A DNA stretch of 10,563 bases from Acidobacteriota bacterium (GTDB taxonomy: Bacteria > Acidobacteriota > Blastocatellia > Pyrinomonadales > Pyrinomonadaceae): the NCBI GenBank assembly GCA_029777145.1, contig JAKOSS010000943.1:1-10563 (forward strand). Reading direction: 5' to 3'. The position numbers were made by a program, and so were the translations under genes. This document shows, piece by piece, positions 1 to 7,558 of this stretch. The first letter of the stretch is position 1. Each line of letters begins with the position of its first letter. Below the pieces are notes generated by a model that saw only the letters and a list, made by a program, of their open reading frames with translations, was not told the origin of the DNA and made no database searches.

Positions 1-9
1 ATTTTTTGT

Positions 10-720
10 TTACCTTTGCTCCGGAAGACTTGAGATCACTTTTCCGTCTGCCGACATAAAATCGAGCTTTGGTGTTCCGTCCCGGCCGACATACATCCTG
101 ATGCGCGACCGGCCGTTTGAATCGTAGAGCGTGACCTCGGACTCCTCCAGGTCGTTCCGTCCCACGTAAACGCGTGTCGGCGACTGGTTCGATTTGTTCA
201 ATTCCTCCGACGCCCTGGTCTTCAAGTCGCCGTCGGACATTCTCGCGATCTCTTCGCGTTTCGCAAGGTAATCCGATAGCGGGATCTCCGGACGTTCCCA
301 GATCTGCAATCCCGCACGGTACTTTCCGGAATGATCGTTGTAAACCAGCGCCATGACCTGCGCCTGCTTATATTTGTCGAACGACAGCCCTTGATATGCG
401 CCGTACTTTCCGCCTCCCTCGACGGCGCCAAACACCAAGCCGCCGTTCTCATCACCGAGTCCGTTGTAAAAGAGCATTCCGCCAGGGCGTTCGGTCTTCC
501 ATGACCGGCCGTTAATTACCGGGTCCGGCATTCTGGCCGAATTGGCTAATACCATTAGCAATTGACCGTTCTTTTCGCGCACGTTCAGACGCTCAACGTC
601 GATCTCGGAAAACTTTCCGCGCGTTGAAGTGAATGCCGATACCGCGATCACAAGGAGGGTCGCAGATGAAAGGTACGCGTATATTTCGAGAAACCGCAAT
701 CGTTTTCGTAGGTTCTTCAT
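10..720 (-). CDS. Membrane-anchored protein of unknown function
   Basis: The protein has 236 residues. A basic start (MKNLRKRLRF) is followed by one hydrophobic segment at about residues 13-31, so it is probably an N-terminally anchored protein with its body outside the cytoplasm. The body is rich in Gly and Asp. It contains GGMLFYNGLGDENGGLVFG at about 80-98, a GLSFDKYKQAQVMAL stretch shortly after, and a C-terminal repeat-like part (LYDSNGRSRIRMYVGRDGTP) that reads like short beta hairpins. I recall similar NGGL-(V/I)-FG and LSFD-x-Y-x-Q-x-Q motifs in uncharacterised proteins of Acidobacteriota and Bacteroidota, but cannot confirm this here. No catalytic motif is visible and the function is unknown. 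The start at 720 has no clear Shine-Dalgarno but places the hydrophobic segment correctly. It is divergent from the FHA-ABC gene, so the two may share a control region. The TAA stop lies 9 bases from the window edge. Confidence 0.8.
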   Translation of the reverse strand: MKNLRKRLRFLEIYAYLSSATLLVIAVSAFTSTRGKFSEIDVERLNVREKNGQLLMVLANSARMPDPVINGRSWKTERPGGMLFYNGLGDENGGLVFGAVEGGGKYGAYQGLSFDKYKQAQVMALVYNDHSGKYRAGLQIWERPEIPLSDYLAKREEIARMSDGDLKTRASEELNKSNQSPTRVYVGRNDLEESEVTLYDSNGRSRIRMYVGRDGTPKLDFMSADGKVISSLPEQR

Positions 721-849
721 AGCTTTTGGATATCGTCGCCTTGCAATGGAAACACCGATGATCGGCCGGTTGTGACTTCATTTTTGCACGAGCCCGGCAA
801 ATGGCAATTCCGCGCGCATTCCAAGTTTCATGATTCGACACATTTCAGT

Positions 850-855
850 TAGAAT
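850..855 (+). promoter_or_regulatory. Candidate -10 box for the FHA-ABC operon
   Basis: TAGAAT matches the sigma-70 -10 consensus at five of six positions. A weak -35 (TTCATG, 827-832) lies 17 bases upstream. Transcription would start near 862. That fits translation from the ATG at 887 and would exclude the upstream in-frame ATG at 830. The match is suggestive only, because the -35 is poor. Confidence 0.3.
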
Positions 856-886
856 TGACGGAGCCCAAAATCGATCGATTAGCCAG

Positions 887-3800
887 ATGAAAATTGTTCT
901 TGCAGACGACGGAACGTCGTCGGAAAAGTCCTTCAATCAGAGCGTAATACGCGTCGGACGTGATCAGAGCGATTGCCAGTTCGTCTTCGAGTCCGGCAAG
1001 TTCCCGATGGTTTCCCGTCGGCACGCCGAAATTCGTTGGGACGGCGGCCGATGGTATCTGGTCGACCTGAATTCGACGTACGGAACGTACGCGAACGGCG
1101 ACCGCGTTTCACAGCCCAGACCGATCGAGGTTGGGGACGTTCTGCAGTTCGGAACCCAAGGGCCGACGTTGCGGGTCGTCTGGTTCGAGGTCATCACAAA
1201 CTCGATGGGCGGATCGCAGGCGCAGCCAATGACGCCGTCGATGTCAGCGCCTCCATCCATGGCACAGCCGCCGTCGATGTCCGCGCCTCCATCCATGGCA
1301 CAGCCGCCGTCGATGTCCGCGCCTCCGTCAATGGCCCAGCCGCCGTCGATGGCGCAGTCGTCGATTTCAGGCAGTCCGGCGCAACTCGATTTCGTCCGTT
1401 CGACGACACATTCATCTCCGTTCCGCATCACGAAACCACAGATCTGGCTCGGCCGTGATCCGTCGTGCGACATCGTTTTTGATCCGGACGAAGTGATGGT
1501 CTCGCGCCGACATGCGCAGATCGTCGAAAACAACGGCATCTATCTCATTACCGACAACAACAGTTTCAACGGCACACTCGTCAACGACGTCCGGATCTCG
1601 GCGCAGACACCGCTTTATCACGATGATGAAGTGACGCTCGGAATGGGCGGTCCGGTCCTGCGCTTCAACTCGCCGTCGCGGGTCGCTCCGAAAGGCGCAA
1701 GCCGCGCCGGACAGCGCGCCGTCGCGATCGAACAAGCCGTCGATCTTTCGCAATTCGTCGAATCGATCGGCTCAAAGACAATGGTCGCGAATGTCGGGAA
1801 CATCTCGCAGAAGATCTCGACCGACCAGTCGAGTCAGCCGACGCTGTTGATGACGCTGAATTTCGCGTCGAAACCCGAGCTCACCGTCGGCCGTGCCGAG
1901 ACATGCGACATTCGTCTCGACGGACTTCAGATCTCGAACATGCACGCGCGGTTGTTGCAGACCGGCGGCGGCATCGTGGTCGAAGACCTGAATTCGACCA
2001 ATGGCGTTTACGTCAACGGAACGCGCATCTCGCGCCAAAATATATTTCCCGGCGACAACGTACAGATCGGGTCGTTTCTGATCCAGATCGACCAGGCGAG
2101 CAATATCGGCGTTTTCGATACGCGGTCCAAGACGCGGATCGATTCCGTCAATATCACGAAAGACGTCAAGAACCGTTCCGGCGGCGGCATGATCAGGCTT
2201 CTCGACAATGTCTCGCTGTCGATCCTGCCGAACGAATTCGTTGGACTGCTCGGACCTTCCGGCGCCGGAAAATCGACGTTCATGGACGCGCTCAACGGCA
2301 TGCGGCCGGCGTCGGGCGGAAGCGTTCTGATCAACAATCTCGATCTTTACGAGCATCTCGATTCGCTTAAGCAATCGATCGGCTACGTCCCGCAGGACGA
2401 CATCATTCACCGCGAACTGACGGTTTACCGGACGCTTTATTACGTCGCGAAATTGCGTCTGTCGGGTGACGTGTCACGTTCCGAGATCGACCAGATCATC
2501 GACGAGGTGATGGACGTGACCGGACTCAGCGAGCGCCGGAACGTGCCGATCAACCAGCTTTCGGGCGGACAGCGCAAACGCGTTTCGATCGCCGTCGAAC
2601 TGATCACGAAGCCGTCGGTGATCTTTCTCGACGAGCCGACGTCGGGACTTGATCCGGCGACGGAAGAGAAGATCATGAAGCTCTTCCGGCAGATCGCCGA
2701 GTCGGGCCGCACCGTGATCCTGACGACGCACGCGATGGAGAACGTCAAGCTGTTCGACAAGATCGTGCTCCTGATGCGCGGCAAGCTGGCTTTTTACGGA
2801 AAACCCGACGAAGCGCTCACGCACCTCGGTGCGTCGAGTTTCAAGGACCTTTACGACAAGCTCGAGGAACCGATAGAACAACGGATGAAGATGGGCGGCG
2901 GGAACATTCACCAGGTGACCGAGCAGGTCGCCGAAGAATGGAAACAGAAGTTCCTGCAGACGCCCCAGTTCCGCAAGAACGTCTTTGAACCGCTCAAGGA
3001 ACTCGGAACGGTCCAGTCGCAGGGTGTCCAGGGTAAACGCCGGCTCGGTGTTTTCGGCTCGATACGCCAGTTTCTGACGCTTTCGCGGCGCTATTGGGAG
3101 GTACTTTTCCGCGACAAGCTGAACCTTTTCATTCTGTTCGCGCAGTCGCCGATCATCGCCATTCTGACGTATTTCGTCATGGGCGAGAACCAACCGCGCG
3201 ATTTTGCGTATTTTGTTCTTTCGCTCGTGGCGGTCTGGTTCGGCACCAGCGTTTCGGCGCGCGAGATCATCCGCGAACGGGCCGTTTACAACCGCGAACG
3301 GATGGTCAATCTGGGCCTGTTGCCGTACGTCGGATCGAAGATATTCATTCTCGGGATCATCGTCGGACTGCAGTGTCTGATGCTGTTCGTTCCGTTGAAA
3401 TTGCTGGACATCGTCGGGTTGATGCCGATGCCCGGCGCGCTGCTCGGAATTCCGCAGTTGTGGGTGATGCTTTTGACCGCCGGCGTCGGGATCGCGCTCG
3501 GATTGCTGATCTCCGGGCTCGTCAAGACGAGTGAAATGGCGACGTCGCTCGTGCCGCTGATCCTTATCCCGCAGATCCTTTTCTCGGGGCTCGTCGGGGT
3601 TCCGAGCGGGATGAACAAGGTCGCGGGGCTGATCATGCCGGCAACGTGGTCGTTCGATGCGATGAAGCGCTTTTCGGAACTCGACACGCTCGAACCCGAA
3701 GGCGCGGATCCGAACGGCAAGACCGACGGAAAAGGATATTACGATTGGGTCGAGGCGCAGAACGACAAGTTGATCGAGGATTCGCGCAAAAAGGTCAAGG

Positions 3801-4072
3801 ATTACAAGGCCGCGCAGGAAAAGAAGATCGACGACTACGAGAAGGACATGAAGGACAATCTGGCTGTCGGGAAAGCGCCGCCGGATATGCCGAAACTTGA
3901 TAAGGAACCGACGATCGACAACCCGACCAAGGTCGACAAGAATCTTAGCAACTACGTGAATTTTCTCCATCCGTGGATGGACGAAGTTCTGAACCAGATT
4001 GTCTTGATGCTGATGTTCTTCATTCTGTTTGTCGGGACGCTGTTCGTTTTGAGGATGCAGGATATCGGATAG
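887..4072 (+). CDS. Triple-FHA ABC transporter (ATPase and ABC-2 permease fused)
   Basis: This 1061-residue half-transporter resembles ABCG-type exporters and mycobacterial Rv1747, which has two FHA domains. Three FHA domains come first, each with GR, SxxH and Asn: FHA1 (G24-R25, S43, H46, N62), FHA2 (G189-R190, S206, H209, N225) and FHA3 (G335-R336, S350, H353, N369). FHA domains bind phosphothreonine, so control by Ser/Thr kinases is likely. FHA1 and FHA2 are joined by a Met-Ser-Pro-Ala repeat linker. The ATPase follows: Walker A GPSGAGKS from residue 456, Q-loop Q503, LSGGQ from 558, Walker B VIFLDEP from 578, H-loop H615. The permease spans about 735-1061, with most membrane segments before 930, a charged Lys/Asp-rich insert of about 100 residues, and a last helix near 1036-1056. 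The substrate cannot be read from sequence. An in-frame ATG at 830 would add 19 residues; I prefer 887 because FHA1 strand 1 begins there (MKIVLADDG). tlpA-like follows 4 bases downstream. Confidence 0.93.
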   Translation: MKIVLADDGTSSEKSFNQSVIRVGRDQSDCQFVFESGKFPMVSRRHAEIRWDGGRWYLVDLNSTYGTYANGDRVSQPRPIEVGDVLQFGTQGPTLRVVWFEVITNSMGGSQAQPMTPSMSAPPSMAQPPSMSAPPSMAQPPSMSAPPSMAQPPSMAQSSISGSPAQLDFVRSTTHSSPFRITKPQIWLGRDPSCDIVFDPDEVMVSRRHAQIVENNGIYLITDNNSFNGTLVNDVRISAQTPLYHDDEVTLGMGGPVLRFNSPSRVAPKGASRAGQRAVAIEQAVDLSQFVESIGSKTMVANVGNISQKISTDQSSQPTLLMTLNFASKPELTVGRAETCDIRLDGLQISNMHARLLQTGGGIVVEDLNSTNGVYVNGTRISRQNIFPGDNVQIGSFLIQIDQASNIGVFDTRSKTRIDSVNITKDVKNRSGGGMIRLLDNVSLSILPNEFVGLLGPSGAGKSTFMDALNGMRPASGGSVLINNLDLYEHLDSLKQSIGYVPQDDIIHRELTVYRTLYYVAKLRLSGDVSRSEIDQIIDEVMDVTGLSERRNVPINQLSGGQRKRVSIAVELITKPSVIFLDEPTSGLDPATEEKIMKLFRQIAESGRTVILTTHAMENVKLFDKIVLLMRGKLAFYGKPDEALTHLGASSFKDLYDKLEEPIEQRMKMGGGNIHQVTEQVAEEWKQKFLQTPQFRKNVFEPLKELGTVQSQGVQGKRRLGVFGSIRQFLTLSRRYWEVLFRDKLNLFILFAQSPIIAILTYFVMGENQPRDFAYFVLSLVAVWFGTSVSAREIIRERAVYNRERMVNLGLLPYVGSKIFILGIIVGLQCLMLFVPLKLLDIVGLMPMPGALLGIPQLWVMLLTAGVGIALGLLISGLVKTSEMATSLVPLILIPQILFSGLVGVPSGMNKVAGLIMPATWSFDAMKRFSELDTLEPEGADPNGKTDGKGYYDWVEAQNDKLIEDSRKKVKDYKAAQEKKIDDYEKDMKDNLAVGKAPPDMPKLDKEPTIDNPTKVDKNLSNYVNFLHPWMDEVLNQIVLMLMFFILFVGTLFVLRMQDIG
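1241..1348 (+). repeat. In-frame 36-bp tandem repeat in the FHA1-FHA2 linker
   Basis: Three head-to-tail 36-bp copies start at 1241, 1277 and 1313, with only a few mismatches. A partial copy (ATGGCGCAGTCGTCG) follows at 1349. Each unit encodes twelve residues, MSAPPSMAQPPS. Copy-number change would lengthen or shorten the linker by 12 residues without breaking the frame. Confidence 0.9.
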
Positions 4073-4076
4073 ATTT

Positions 4077-4619
4077 ATGAAGCAGTTGATCGCAGTTTTT
4101 TTTGTCGGATTGCTGATCGCGGGTTGCTCGAGCGGCCCGGCGGCCAACCTTCCGACGCGCAAGGAATCGACGTACCCGCCGGTAAGTCCGAAGATAATGA
4201 CGGCCGAGAACAAGTTGCTCGACGACACGATCTTCAAACTCGGCGATAAGAAAGGGAAGGTGGTTCTCGTGAACCTCTGGGCGACATGGTGCGGGCCGTG
4301 CCGCGAGGAGATCCCCGAACTTATTGCGATGCAGGATCAGTACCGGGATCAGGGCTTTGAGGTCATCGGACTCGATGTCGACGACGAAACGAAGGAAGAG
4401 ATCGAGGCTTTCACTTCAAAGATGAAGGTCAACTATCAGATCGGTTGGGCTCATGACAATGTAACGCTCGAGATCAGCCGAATGAACAAGATGAACGGGA
4501 TTCCGCAATCCATTCTCATCAACCGCAACGGCGAACTCACCGGCATCTTCCGCGGCGGCGGACGGACCGTCCTGACCAAGATGAAGGAAACCGTCGCAAA
4601 GATCGTCGAAGAACAATAA
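4077..4619 (+). CDS. TlpA/ResA-like thioredoxin lipoprotein
   Basis: The 180-residue protein begins with a lipoprotein signal peptide: a hydrophobic core ending in the lipobox LIAGC, with Cys17 as the predicted lipidated residue. A flexible stretch follows, then a thioredoxin fold. The active site is WATWCGPC, with C72 and C75 as the redox pair, and the cis-proline motif is GIPQS (P143). This is the pattern of TlpA/ResA-type thiol-disulfide oxidoreductases, which act on the outer face of the cytoplasmic membrane in cytochrome c maturation or protein disulfide reduction. The actual partner is unknown. The ATG lies 4 bases after the stop of the FHA-ABC gene, with AGGA at 4059-4062 as a distant possible ribosome site, so the two are very likely co-transcribed and perhaps translationally coupled. 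The C-terminus runs into an A/G-rich repeat just after the TAA. Confidence 0.92.
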   Translation: MKQLIAVFFVGLLIAGCSSGPAANLPTRKESTYPPVSPKIMTAENKLLDDTIFKLGDKKGKVVLVNLWATWCGPCREEIPELIAMQDQYRDQGFEVIGLDVDDETKEEIEAFTSKMKVNYQIGWAHDNVTLEISRMNKMNGIPQSILINRNGELTGIFRGGGRTVLTKMKETVAKIVEEQ

Positions 4620-4620
4620 A

Positions 4621-4720
4621 GAAGTAAAAAGTAAAAAGTAGAAAGGAAAAAAGCAGAGGTAAAACGTCGGTTCCGGTTGGAACTTGCTTTTTGCCTTTTC
4701 CTTTCTTACTTTTCACTTTC
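4621..4720. repeat. A/G-rich inverted simple repeat between convergent genes
   Basis: The left arm (about 4621-4656) is built from AAGTAAAAAGT and GAAAGGAAAA elements. The right arm (about 4685-4720) carries nearly the same sequence on the minus strand, including AAAAGTAAGAAAGGAAAAGG and AAAAAGCA. The spacer is about 28 bases. The arms could pair into an imperfect hairpin of roughly 30 bp and act as a bidirectional terminator for the tlpA-like and NFACT genes. The left arm starts two bases after the tlpA-like stop. The right arm contains the last codons and TAA stop of the NFACT gene. The 7-base unit GTAAAAA puts stops at 4625, 4632 and 4639, one in each plus-strand frame. Confidence 0.75.
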
Positions 4721-6130
4721 GACGAGGATCGTCTTGAAACTGGTCAGACGCACCAGTCCGGGAGCGCCGCCGCGGGGTTTGTGGACATTCTTGCGAAGCG
4801 TGTAATGGACGGCGATCTTCGGCTGTGACCGCGCATCGGAATAATTTGCCGCATATTGCGCGGCTTCGAGCAAAGTCCGCGGCGGCAACTCGACGCGGTT
4901 CGGATTCCTGACGATGACATGCGATCCCGGATAGTCGGCGGCGTGCAGCCAAAGGTCGCCCGAGCGTCCGATCTTGAACGTCAGTTCGTCATTGTCTTTC
5001 GCGCCCTTTCCGACCAGGATCTCAAATCCGTCCGACGACAAGAACCGCCGCGTGCCGCGCGGGGCGGACGGTTGATCGGTTTTCGCCTTGCGATCTGTCC
5101 GCGAAACGCCTATCCCGGCGATCGAACGTATCGATTCGACGTCGCCGTCCGCGATCGCGCGCTCGAGTTCCTGCTCCCGAACCTCGATCTCGCTTCGCGC
5201 CTCTTCCGCGGCTTCGATCCGACCTGCAAGTTCTTCGCGTGCATTTCTCGCCTTTGTATAGCGCTTGAAGAACTTTTCGGCGGCCTCGGTGAGCGAGTCG
5301 TTCTCATCGATCTCGATCTCGACGACCGGCGTCGAATCGTCGAAATAGTCAACGACCAGCGCTTTGCCGTCGACGATCGCGGCGTCGGCTAGATTGGCAA
5401 GCAGCAGATCGCCCGATCGCTTCCAACGGTCCGGATCGCCGTGCGAACCGAGGTCGCTTCGAAGCGCCGCGATCAACTTCTCGTGTTTCGCGCGTCCCGC
5501 GGACAGTTTCGATCGCGCCGCCGCACAGATCCTTGCAAACTCTTTCTTCGCAGCAAGTTCGAGATAATGTGAGTCAAGCGCGTCGGACAGTGAATCGAAC
5601 CCTGAGCGTCCGAAAACAGTTTCGTCATTTCTCGTCGCCGACGGGCGTGCGGGCGGCCCGTAGAGCGATGCGATCTCCTGCCCGTCGCCGTAAGTGTCGC
5701 GCAGGCGATCGAGAATTCTGCCCTCGCGGTCAAGGAGAAAGAAATTCGCCGAGCGACCGGTGAGTTGCAGGACGAGCGAATGCGCGGTCGGGTCGCCGGT
5801 CTCGGTGGTCCCGTCAAAGCGAAGAATGAGCACCCGTTCGCCGTGGGCCTTTTCGACCGAGGCCAGGCGGGCTCCCGAAATCCGCTTCCTCAAGAATTGC
5901 GCGAACGAGAGTTGGGGGATCGATTCTTTTTCGAGATCGCGCAGCCGCCGCCGGATCAGATAAACGCGGGGCGCAGCCGGATCAGCCGAAATGAAAAGAA
6001 ATCGGTCGCCGTCGCGGAAGTCGATCGCGAACCCGAGTTTGGATAGCTGGAATATGCGCCCGACGCGCCGACCTGAAAGTGCGTCAGCGATCTCTCTGCG
6101 GATCAGTTCGAGCGTCGGTTCGTTGAGCAT
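4706..6130 (-). CDS. NFACT-family protein (divergent RqcH/Rqc2-like)
   Basis: The protein has 474 residues from the ATG at 6130. Bacillus RqcH is nearer 570, so this form is short. The N-terminal NFACT-N domain (about 1-150) includes QFLRKRISGARL and LTGRSANFFLLD. A charged coiled-coil region covers about 270-345 (EELAGRIEAAEEARSEIEVR). The C-terminal NFACT-R domain (about 355-470) has the typical LWLHAADYPGSHVIVRN, a TLLEAAQYAANYSDAR helix and the NVHKPRGGAPG loop. In studied members, such proteins bind stalled 60S/50S subunits with peptidyl-tRNA and add Ala or Ala/Thr tails. Here the residues matching yeast D9 and D98 appear to be Thr6 and Glu98, so tailing is uncertain. An ORF start at 6172 is possible but would translate through a hairpin and add an unrelated extension; 6130 fits the family. 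The last codons (VESEK) and stop lie inside the convergent repeat. Confidence 0.88.
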   Translation of the reverse strand: MLNEPTLELIRREIADALSGRRVGRIFQLSKLGFAIDFRDGDRFLFISADPAAPRVYLIRRRLRDLEKESIPQLSFAQFLRKRISGARLASVEKAHGERVLILRFDGTTETGDPTAHSLVLQLTGRSANFFLLDREGRILDRLRDTYGDGQEIASLYGPPARPSATRNDETVFGRSGFDSLSDALDSHYLELAAKKEFARICAAARSKLSAGRAKHEKLIAALRSDLGSHGDPDRWKRSGDLLLANLADAAIVDGKALVVDYFDDSTPVVEIEIDENDSLTEAAEKFFKRYTKARNAREELAGRIEAAEEARSEIEVREQELERAIADGDVESIRSIAGIGVSRTDRKAKTDQPSAPRGTRRFLSSDGFEILVGKGAKDNDELTFKIGRSGDLWLHAADYPGSHVIVRNPNRVELPPRTLLEAAQYAANYSDARSQPKIAVHYTLRKNVHKPRGGAPGLVRLTSFKTILVESEK

Positions 6131-6167
6131 AAAGCAAAAGGACCTTCGAACCTGAGTCCGAAGGTCC
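6131..6167 (-). terminator. Hairpin plus T-tract between the RDD and NFACT genes
   Basis: A perfect 9-bp stem, GGACCTTCG (6140-6148) with CGAAGGTCC (6159-6167), encloses a 10-base loop. Read on the minus strand, the stem is followed by TTTTGCTTT, which runs right into the NFACT start codon at 6130. This looks like an intrinsic terminator for the RDD gene. Its position directly before a start codon also allows an attenuator or ribosome-access role: the only purine-rich candidate ribosome site (AAGG) is inside the stem. Confidence 0.65.
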
Positions 6168-6187
6168 GGCAAAAGTCTCGGAATGGA

Positions 6188-7558
6188 TCAGAATTCCTCG
6201 CGAACGACGATCGTGCCTGAAAGCAGATCATGCGCCGCGCGTTTCTCATCGTTGAAGAGCGCCGGAATCAATCCGAGGCCTCCGAAAGCGAGCGAAACCA
6301 AATAGACCGATGAATTTACGGCCGCCTGGTGCAATGTCGGATAGTCTTCTTCTTCGATGTCGAGAACTTCAATCGAGAAAAGTCTCATTCCAAGCGACTG
6401 GCCGAAGAATCCGATCGCCGTCGTCAGGTAAATGAACATCACGATCGAACATGTCACGCCGAACGCCAGAACTCCCGCGAGACTGTACCAGTTGCCACCG
6501 GACATCATCAGCGGCGCAAGCAAAACCAGACTGGCGCACGATCCGATCAGGAGGTCGACGATGCCCGCGTTGAAGCGAATTCCAAGCGTCGCAAGGTCTT
6601 CGACCGCTTCATATTCGGAATCGGTGTCGACATCAGCCGTTTCGGTTTCGAAATCCAGATCGTCGTAATCTTCAACGATGTCCGCGGTGCGGGTGATCGT
6701 GATTTCCGACGTATCTGTCTTGTGGATGTCTTCCGTTTCTTCAACGGATTTTTTCTCAAGACTCTCGGCGATGATTCCCGAATTCGGCAACGGCTTCAAT
6801 TTATTTGTATCGAGGCCTTTCTTTTCGATGATCGGAAGTTCCTCGATGATCGCACGCTGCAGTGCGGGCTTGATATCCGTCTGCCGCGGGGCCGGTGCCT
6901 GATTTTTTGAGGCGATATAGAACGGATAGTTCTTGGTCGCCGGTGCCGGAGCCGGAGGCGGGGCCGCAACGGCGGGCTCGGCAGTGCGGGCGGAAACGGC
7001 GACCGCCGTCGACGGACCGCCCATGAACCGCTGACGAGACTGCTCGATGCGCTTCAAAGCGCTGTCGAGTTTCTTGTTTCCGGTTTCGGGTTCGCAGTAT
7101 GCCACAACATCGGAGCGCGTCGCGGCGCCGGATTGAACGGCAGGCGCCGCCTCGGCCGTGGCCGGCGCGACGGTGGCCGTCACGTTGGCTTCGCGGCGTT
7201 TACGGACGGCGTTTTGCAGCTCGAGCCGCCAATCAGGCATCGCCGGACTCTTCGCCTGAAATTCGACGAGTGTCGGGCTGGTTTGCTTGGCAGCGATCTC
7301 AGCCGTCTCAATGCGAATGGGTTCCGGTTCGGGAATCGCCGGCGCGACGGCAACGGCCGGCGCCGCAGACGCGGCAGGAATCACGAACGGAAGTGGCTGG
7401 GGCGGTGACAGAACCGGTTTCGGCGTTTCAGGAAGCCTGACGATCGGCGAAATTTTGTCTCTCAATTCCTCACGAACTGAGTCGTTCATCATCGCTCCGC
7501 AACTTGGGCAAATCGACAGTGTAGCCGCAAGAATTCGTTTGCAAACGGGACAATTCAT
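6188..7558 (-). CDS. Zinc-ribbon RDD-family membrane protein
   Basis: The 456-residue protein starts with a four-cysteine zinc ribbon (C3, C6, C17, C20; MNCPVCKR and ICPSCGAM). A long low-complexity linker follows (about 40-250), rich in Ala, Pro and Val, then an acidic Thr/Asp/Glu stretch (about 270-320). The C-terminal part, about 325-456, is an RDD domain: R328 and D335 in LGIRFNAGIVDLLIG, hydrophobic segments near 331-351, 358-385 and 418-440, and the closing AAHDLLSGTIVV. RDD domains have three conserved charged residues and usually three membrane helices; some members are reported to be ion antiporters, but most have no known role. The domain order puts the ribbon and linker on the N-terminal side, probably in the cytoplasm. 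The start has no evident Shine-Dalgarno but immediately precedes the ribbon. A plausible promoter lies about 85 bases upstream and a hairpin terminator just downstream. Confidence 0.88.
   Translation of the reverse strand: MNCPVCKRILAATLSICPSCGAMMNDSVREELRDKISPIVRLPETPKPVLSPPQPLPFVIPAASAAPAVAVAPAIPEPEPIRIETAEIAAKQTSPTLVEFQAKSPAMPDWRLELQNAVRKRREANVTATVAPATAEAAPAVQSGAATRSDVVAYCEPETGNKKLDSALKRIEQSRQRFMGGPSTAVAVSARTAEPAVAAPPPAPAPATKNYPFYIASKNQAPAPRQTDIKPALQRAIIEELPIIEKKGLDTNKLKPLPNSGIIAESLEKKSVEETEDIHKTDTSEITITRTADIVEDYDDLDFETETADVDTDSEYEAVEDLATLGIRFNAGIVDLLIGSCASLVLLAPLMMSGGNWYSLAGVLAFGVTCSIVMFIYLTTAIGFFGQSLGMRLFSIEVLDIEEEDYPTLHQAAVNSSVYLVSLAFGGLGLIPALFNDEKRAAHDLLSGTIVVREEF

Noticed and set aside
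830..886. N-terminal 19-residue extension of the FHA-ABC protein
   Set aside because: It precedes the first FHA strand, has no ribosome site, and overlaps the best -10 candidate.
964..1539. Minus-strand frame with Asp-Gly-Gly repeats (CAMDGGADIDGG)
   Set aside because: It is the shadow of the 36-bp linker repeat of the FHA-ABC gene, read on the other strand.
2474..4237. 587-codon minus-strand open frame opposite the ABC transporter
   Set aside because: It is antisense to a well-supported gene with clear ABC motifs. It is rich in Arg, Asp and His, as expected from a GC-rich shadow frame, and matches no family.
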